From NCBI GenBank assembly GCA_023014485.1, contig JAJOZX010006135.1, positions 124,001 through 188,000 of the forward strand: a DNA stretch of 64,000 nt, in the 5' to 3' direction. The position numbers and the translations under genes are program-made. The first letter of the stretch is position 1, and each line of letters begins with the position of its first letter. Shown one piece after another: positions 60,054 through 64,000 of the stretch. The stretch is from Bathynomus jamesi (lineage: Eukaryota; Arthropoda; Malacostraca; Isopoda; Cirolanidae). The notes under the pieces are model-generated. The model did not search any database and had not been told where the DNA came from. It saw nothing but the letters and a program-made list of their open reading frames with translations.

Positions 60054-60267
60054 GGATCACCTGAAGATCAGGGCCCCCAACCTTCTTTAGTTAGCCTTAC
60101 AAGGCTAACTAACGAAAATATCACGACTTAACCGAACCAGTCGTCAAGGGCGTACAGTTGACCGAACGATTGGTTTGGTTAAGTCGTGATATTTTCGTTA
60201 GTTAGCCTTATAACTTTATATAAGGCTAACTAACGAAGGCTCGGGGGCCCTCATCTTCAGGTGATCC
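60054..60267. mobile_element. Palindromic MITE, fourth FReD unit
   Basis: Flanked by CACAAATG at 60046-60053 and 60268-60275. It carries an additional short stretch (AACTTTATAT) in the right arm compared with the copies at 6431 and 50407. Confidence 0.9.
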
Positions 60268-60308
60268 CACAAATGTTTAATGATATCTCAGATTTATCCT
60301 AATTACAT

Positions 60309-61222
60309 TTAGTTTCGAAATTTTGATCTGAGGCTCAGAGTCGTTTTCTTTAAAGAGTAGTTGTGCCCACGAAAATGTTGCCAATTGACGCCATCACCAC
60401 GGGAAGTGTGGTTTCCTTCGTACTGATACCCATTTAAGTTGGAGAGATGGCAAGCTTTGTACCACCATGCACCTCGAAATGTCTCTGAACAATTTAAATC
60501 CTTATGTATGTCGTTGTCTTGATCTTTCGTTGAAAACTGTTGACCGTTGTGAACGGAAAATGAATCTCCGGCATTGCCTGAATATTTTCCTAAATCCAGA
60601 CGGTATTTGGATGTTATATCTTCGACGTAAAAGTGTTCGTATTTGGCCCAACGCTTTTTTCCCTCGAAGTCCTCAAGGTCCACCCTCAATTCCATCAGAG
60701 TGTTACTAACGAGAGCGTGAATATTATCGAGGCCGAGCCAAAATTCTCCATTCAGGTTGCCGAAACCAAGTTGGTACTCCACCCACTTCCGAAAGAAATT
60801 TTCTCTCTCTGGAAGAGCCTCTCGATGTTGAATCACTGTCCATCCACCTCCATCAGTAGTTTGGTCGCACAAAACAGAAACGGGTCGGTTTTCAATACTG
60901 AAAGGGTACACTGTTCGAATCCCGGATTCTTTGTCACCAAGGTTAAAAATTTCTTCACAATTACGAGGATGTTTGGGAAGTTCAATGAAGTTGGCGGTTC
61001 GCTTTTCGATTGAATGCAATTGACTTTTCATTCCGAGCAAGAAAGAATTCTTTACGGAGTTCTCACAAAGGGCCAGAATCTGAGACACGCAAAAGGAGAG
61101 AATCCAATCTCTTCACAAAGGTTGTAAAGTCCTGTCATCTTGGAGTCAATAGTGTCTCCATAAGAGACTTTGTTCAATAAAGCAACCATCATCAAAGTTA
61201 TCAGAGGGTTTGATTCAACCAT
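60309..61222 (-). pseudogene. Fibrinogen-related (FReD) lectin, one frameshift near the N-terminus
   Basis: ATG at 61222 with the same signal-peptide region; the frame breaks near 61091, where four A bases stand in place of the five in the paralogues (within the SPFCVSQ region). From 61088 the remaining 259 residues are open to the normal stop, with the whole FReD domain intact (CEEIF, GGGWTVIQHR, DQDND, WWYKAC, SNLNGYQYEG). Total length 914 against 915. Translation from the downstream Met would lack a signal peptide. Either an assembly homopolymer error or a young pseudogene. Confidence 0.8.
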
Positions 61223-61285
61223 CTTTTTTCTTCTTGTTGAATCTGCTGTTCAAATGACTTCTCGTAGCTACTTTTGAAAAACTCT

Positions 61286-61293
61286 CTTTTATA
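61286..61293 (-). promoter_or_regulatory. TATA box of the fourth FReD gene
   Basis: TATAAAAG on minus, 64-71 bases before the ATG at 61222; the leader lacks two bases relative to the 51.6 kb copy. Confidence 0.65.
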
Positions 61294-61972
61294 CATTTTT
61301 TCCGCACTATCATTCGTCTATATCTGTCGAAACATCCGGAATTTTGGGGGCGTACCTAGATCTAGATTATTTCTCTTTCCTGTTTAACATATTTTTAAAA
61401 TCCAAATGAGGTCGTTTTAAAATGTCATTAAACACAGCAGATGCATTCTCATTTATGGCTTTGATTTTTCTCTTCTGGTTAATAATCTCATTTAATACAA
61501 AGTTGAATTTCTTAGAGTGACTTTGGTCTTAGATATTGTTTTTGATTAGGTTCTGTCCTTTTAAGCTTCTTAATTAAATTAAAAATCGTATAAGATTTTT
61601 AACGTTTTAATTTATTTACTTGCATCAAATGAGAGTTTCCTTTAATTAATTCTCGTAAAGTGAGTTTTCGCCATTTATGAAGTTCTCACGCTCGAATGAA
61701 AAGAGAGATATTGTTCATTTTTCATTGTATAACCGTACAATGATCGTAAATGTTGTGATGAAACAAATTTGTACTATTTATATTAAGTTTGTATCTTATT
61801 TCCTCTTTTTAATTCTTTCTTTTTATTCTTTATTTTATTCATTATAGTTTCTTCGTATTTTATTTAAAATGAGTTACCTGTATAAAGGAGTTACCTTCAT
61901 AAAAAGTGGTTTCTCTAAAAGGAAAACCTTATATTATATGTTATTAAACCTATAGTAAGTCGTTGGTAATAT

Positions 61973-61975
<3 letters not shown>
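61294..61975. other. 5-prime flank of the fourth FReD gene
   Basis: Homologous to 7663-8440 and 51642-52320. At the AT tract (61976-62007), where other units go straight into the LINE, the tRNA-like array is interposed. Confidence 0.65.
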
Positions 61976-62007
<32 letters not shown>

Positions 62008-62011
<4 letters not shown>

Positions 62012-63831
62012 TCAACTGCAAAGAACACGCAGTATAAATAACGTAAAGAACGACGCTTGTATAGGAGATATTCCGCGCAAGACGAGAAAGAGAAAACAAC
62101 AAATGAAAAATGAAGTACCACCTGGGAATCGAACCCGGGATCTTCCGATTGCCGGTCAGACGCGATAACCACTACACCATGGACTTCACTCTTCCAAATG
62201 CCATAATTCCTCTACATACTCGCAGAAACCAATGCCCCAAGGGGGCACCTCCCGCATGCCGTAACATTATATACATTCAACTGCAAAGAACACGCAGTAT
62301 AAATAACGTAAAGAACGACGCTTGTATAGGAGATATTCCGCGCAAGACGAGAAAGAGAAAACAACAAATGAAAAAATGAAGTACCACCTGGGAATCGAAC
62401 CCGGGATCTTCCGATTGCCGTCAGACGCGATAACCTACACCATGGACTTCACTCTTCCAAATGCCATAATTCCTCTACATACTCGCAGAAACCAATGCCC
62501 CAAGGGGGCACCTCCCGCATGCCGTAACATTATATACATTCAACTGCAAAGAACACGCAGTATAAATAACGTAAAGAACGACGCTTGTATAGGAGATATT
62601 CCGCGCAAGACGAGAAAGAGAAAACAACAAACGAAAAATGAAGTACCACCTGGGAATCGAACCCGGGATCTTCCGATTGCCGGTCAGACGCGATAACCAC
62701 TACACCATGGACTTCACTCTTCCAAATGCCATAATTCCTCTACATACTCGCAGAAACCAATGCCCCAAGGGGGCACCTCCCGCATGCCGTAACATTATAT
62801 ACATTCAACTGCAAAGAACACGCAGTATAAATAACGTAAAGAACGACGCTTGTATAGGAGATATTCCGCGCAAGACGAGAAAGAGAAAACAACAAATGAA
62901 AAAATGAAGTACCACCTGGGAATCGAACCCGGGATCTTCCGATTGCCGTCAGACGCGATAACCACTACACCATGGACTTCACTCTTCCAAATGCCATAAT
63001 TCCTCTACATACTCGCAGAAACCAATGCCCCAAGGGGGCACCTCCCGCATGCCGTAACATTATATACATTCAACTGCAAAGAACACGCAGTATAAATAAC
63101 GTAAGAACGACGCTTGTATAGGAGATATTCCGCGCAAGACGAGAAAGAGAAAACAACAAATGAAAAAATGAAGTACCACCTGGGAATCGAACCCGGGATC
63201 TTCCGATTGCCGGTCAGACGCGATAACCACTACACCATGGACTTCACTCTTCCAAATGCCATAATTCCTCTACATACTCGCAGAAACAAATGCCCCAAGG
63301 GGGCACCTCCCGCATGCCGTAACATTATATACATTCAACTGCAAAGAACACGCAGTATAAATAACGTAAAGAACGACGCTTGTATAGGAGATATTCCGCG
63401 CAAGACGAGAAAGAGAAAACAACAAATGAAAAAATGAAGTACCACCTGGGAATCGAACCCGGGATCTTCCGATTGCCGGTCAGACGCGATAACCACTACA
63501 CCATGGACTTCACTCTTCCAAATGCCATAATTCCTCTACATACTCGCAGAAACCAATGCCCCAAGGGGGCACCTTCCGCATGCCGTAACATTATATACAT
63601 TCAACTGCAAAGAACACGCAGTATAAATAACGTAAAGAACGACGCTTGTATAGGAGATATTCCGCGCAAGACGAGAAAGAGAAAACAACAAATGAAAAAA
63701 TGAAGTACCACCTGGGAATCGAACCCGGGATCTTCCGATTGCCGGTCAGACGCGATAACCACTACACCATTTGTTGTTTTCTCTTTCTCGTCTTGCGCGA
63801 AATATCTCCTATACAAGCGTCGTTCTTTACG
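62008..63831 (-). repeat. Tandem array of a 265-bp tRNA-like repeat, seven copies, ending in an inversion
   Basis: Units start at 62008, 62273, 62536, 62801, 63066, 63331 and 63597 (ACATTCAACTGC), with periods 265, 263, 265, 265, 265 and 266. The copies are nearly identical. The last is cut at 63768-63770, and 63769-63831 is an inverted copy of its own CGTAAAG...CAACAAAT part. AT tracts border both sides (61976-62007 and 63833-63872), and beyond them the LINE of the unit resumes at 63873. On minus each unit has a tRNA-like head, a T run and a tail. Confidence 0.95.
62112..63770 (-). promoter_or_regulatory. Pol III-type A and B boxes in each array copy
   Basis: tRNA-like heads on minus lie at 62112-62187, 62378-62450, 62640-62715, 62906-62980, 63170-63245, 63436-63511 and 63702-63770 (truncated). 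A box TGGTGTAGTGG; B box GGTTCGATTCC; both match consensus. A five-pair anticodon-like stem (TCTGA/TCGGA) encloses CCGGCAA, but position 33 is C instead of T. The seven-pair acceptor stem does not form well (GAAGT/ACTTC pairs only with a bulge). T5-T6 follows within a few bases. Hence a SINE-like tRNA relic, not a functional tRNA gene. Copies 2 and 4 have small deletions in the head. Confidence 0.75.
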
Positions 63832-63872
63832 ATATATATATATATATATACAGTATATATATATATATATAT

Positions 63873-64000
63873 GCCTCGTTAACCTCTTTGATGTTCCGTA
63901 TGTTGGTCTCTCTTCACACGAAGGTCAAGCTGGTGGCCCCTCCTAGTCCTGGCTTGGCGGAGGAGCGAGTTGCTTTATTGCGATCTACACCGCACATACG
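63873..64000 (-). mobile_element. 3-prime end of the minus-strand LINE, cut by the window edge
   Basis: CCTCGTTAACCTCTTTGATG and the following bases match 8552-8680 and 52353-52480, showing that the fourth unit continues beyond the window. Confidence 0.85.

Noticed and set aside
62112..62187. Functional tRNA gene
   Set aside because: Acceptor stem does not pair properly, T stem has a mismatch and position 33 is C; treated as a tRNA-derived relic.
62008..63831. CRISPR-like repeat array
   Set aside because: Units are 265 bp and identical throughout, with no unique spacers, and the DNA is eukaryotic.
62110..63882. Repeated plus-strand ORFs of 78-124 codons in the array
   Set aside because: They are translations of the tRNA-like repeat (HLGIEPGIFRLP comes from the antisense of the T arm), not proteins.

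Overview
The window is AT-rich eukaryotic DNA. It has spliced and intronless genes with TATA boxes, many microsatellites, LINE-type reverse transcriptases, Tc1/mariner and hAT-like transposons, and tRNA-related repeats. The fibrinogen-related lectins and the transposon mix point to an arthropod. Two LINE families look, from memory, like ones common in crustaceans, but I cannot place the species.

The main theme is a cluster of secreted fibrinogen-related (FReD, techylectin/ficolin-like) genes carried on repeated segments. Four paralogues lie on the minus strand (about 6.7-7.6, 19.7-20.6, 50.7-51.6 and 60.3-61.2 kb), and a diverged fifth lies on the plus strand (29.8-30.7 kb). All are single-exon, have a signal peptide and share a TATA box 70-80 bases upstream of the ATG. 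Only the 50.7 kb and 29.8 kb copies read without interruption. Two others carry one single-base deletion in an A run, and the 19.7 kb copy has several lesions. Two 105-base plus-strand remnants of a FReD exon mark duplication breakpoints.

Layout: 0.1-14.3 kb is a segment that recurs at 44.6-58.1 kb. Both copies hold a LINE tail, a small unknown ORF, a FReD gene, a minus-strand LINE and a plus-strand LINE. 15.6-25.9 kb is an older, more damaged version. 26.4-27.5 kb shares only the left flank of that version and leads to the plus-strand FReD. 58.1-64.0 kb is another unit; its AT microsatellite holds a seven-copy array of a 265-bp tRNA-like repeat. Between the units, 35.5-38.0 kb holds a three-exon gene of a hAT-like, RNase-H-type family. 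39.5-40.4 kb is an internally deleted mariner inserted in a microsatellite. 45.05-46.43 kb is an apparently intact DD37E Tc1/mariner element.

Because the units are paralogous, one copy often preserves the empty site of an insertion in another. This fixes the boundaries and target duplications of the DD37E element, several hAT-type MITEs, a palindromic MITE in the FReD 3-prime regions and a truncated LINE. Nearly all frameshifts I could place are one-base changes in short homopolymers, so assembly error competes with true pseudogenisation.
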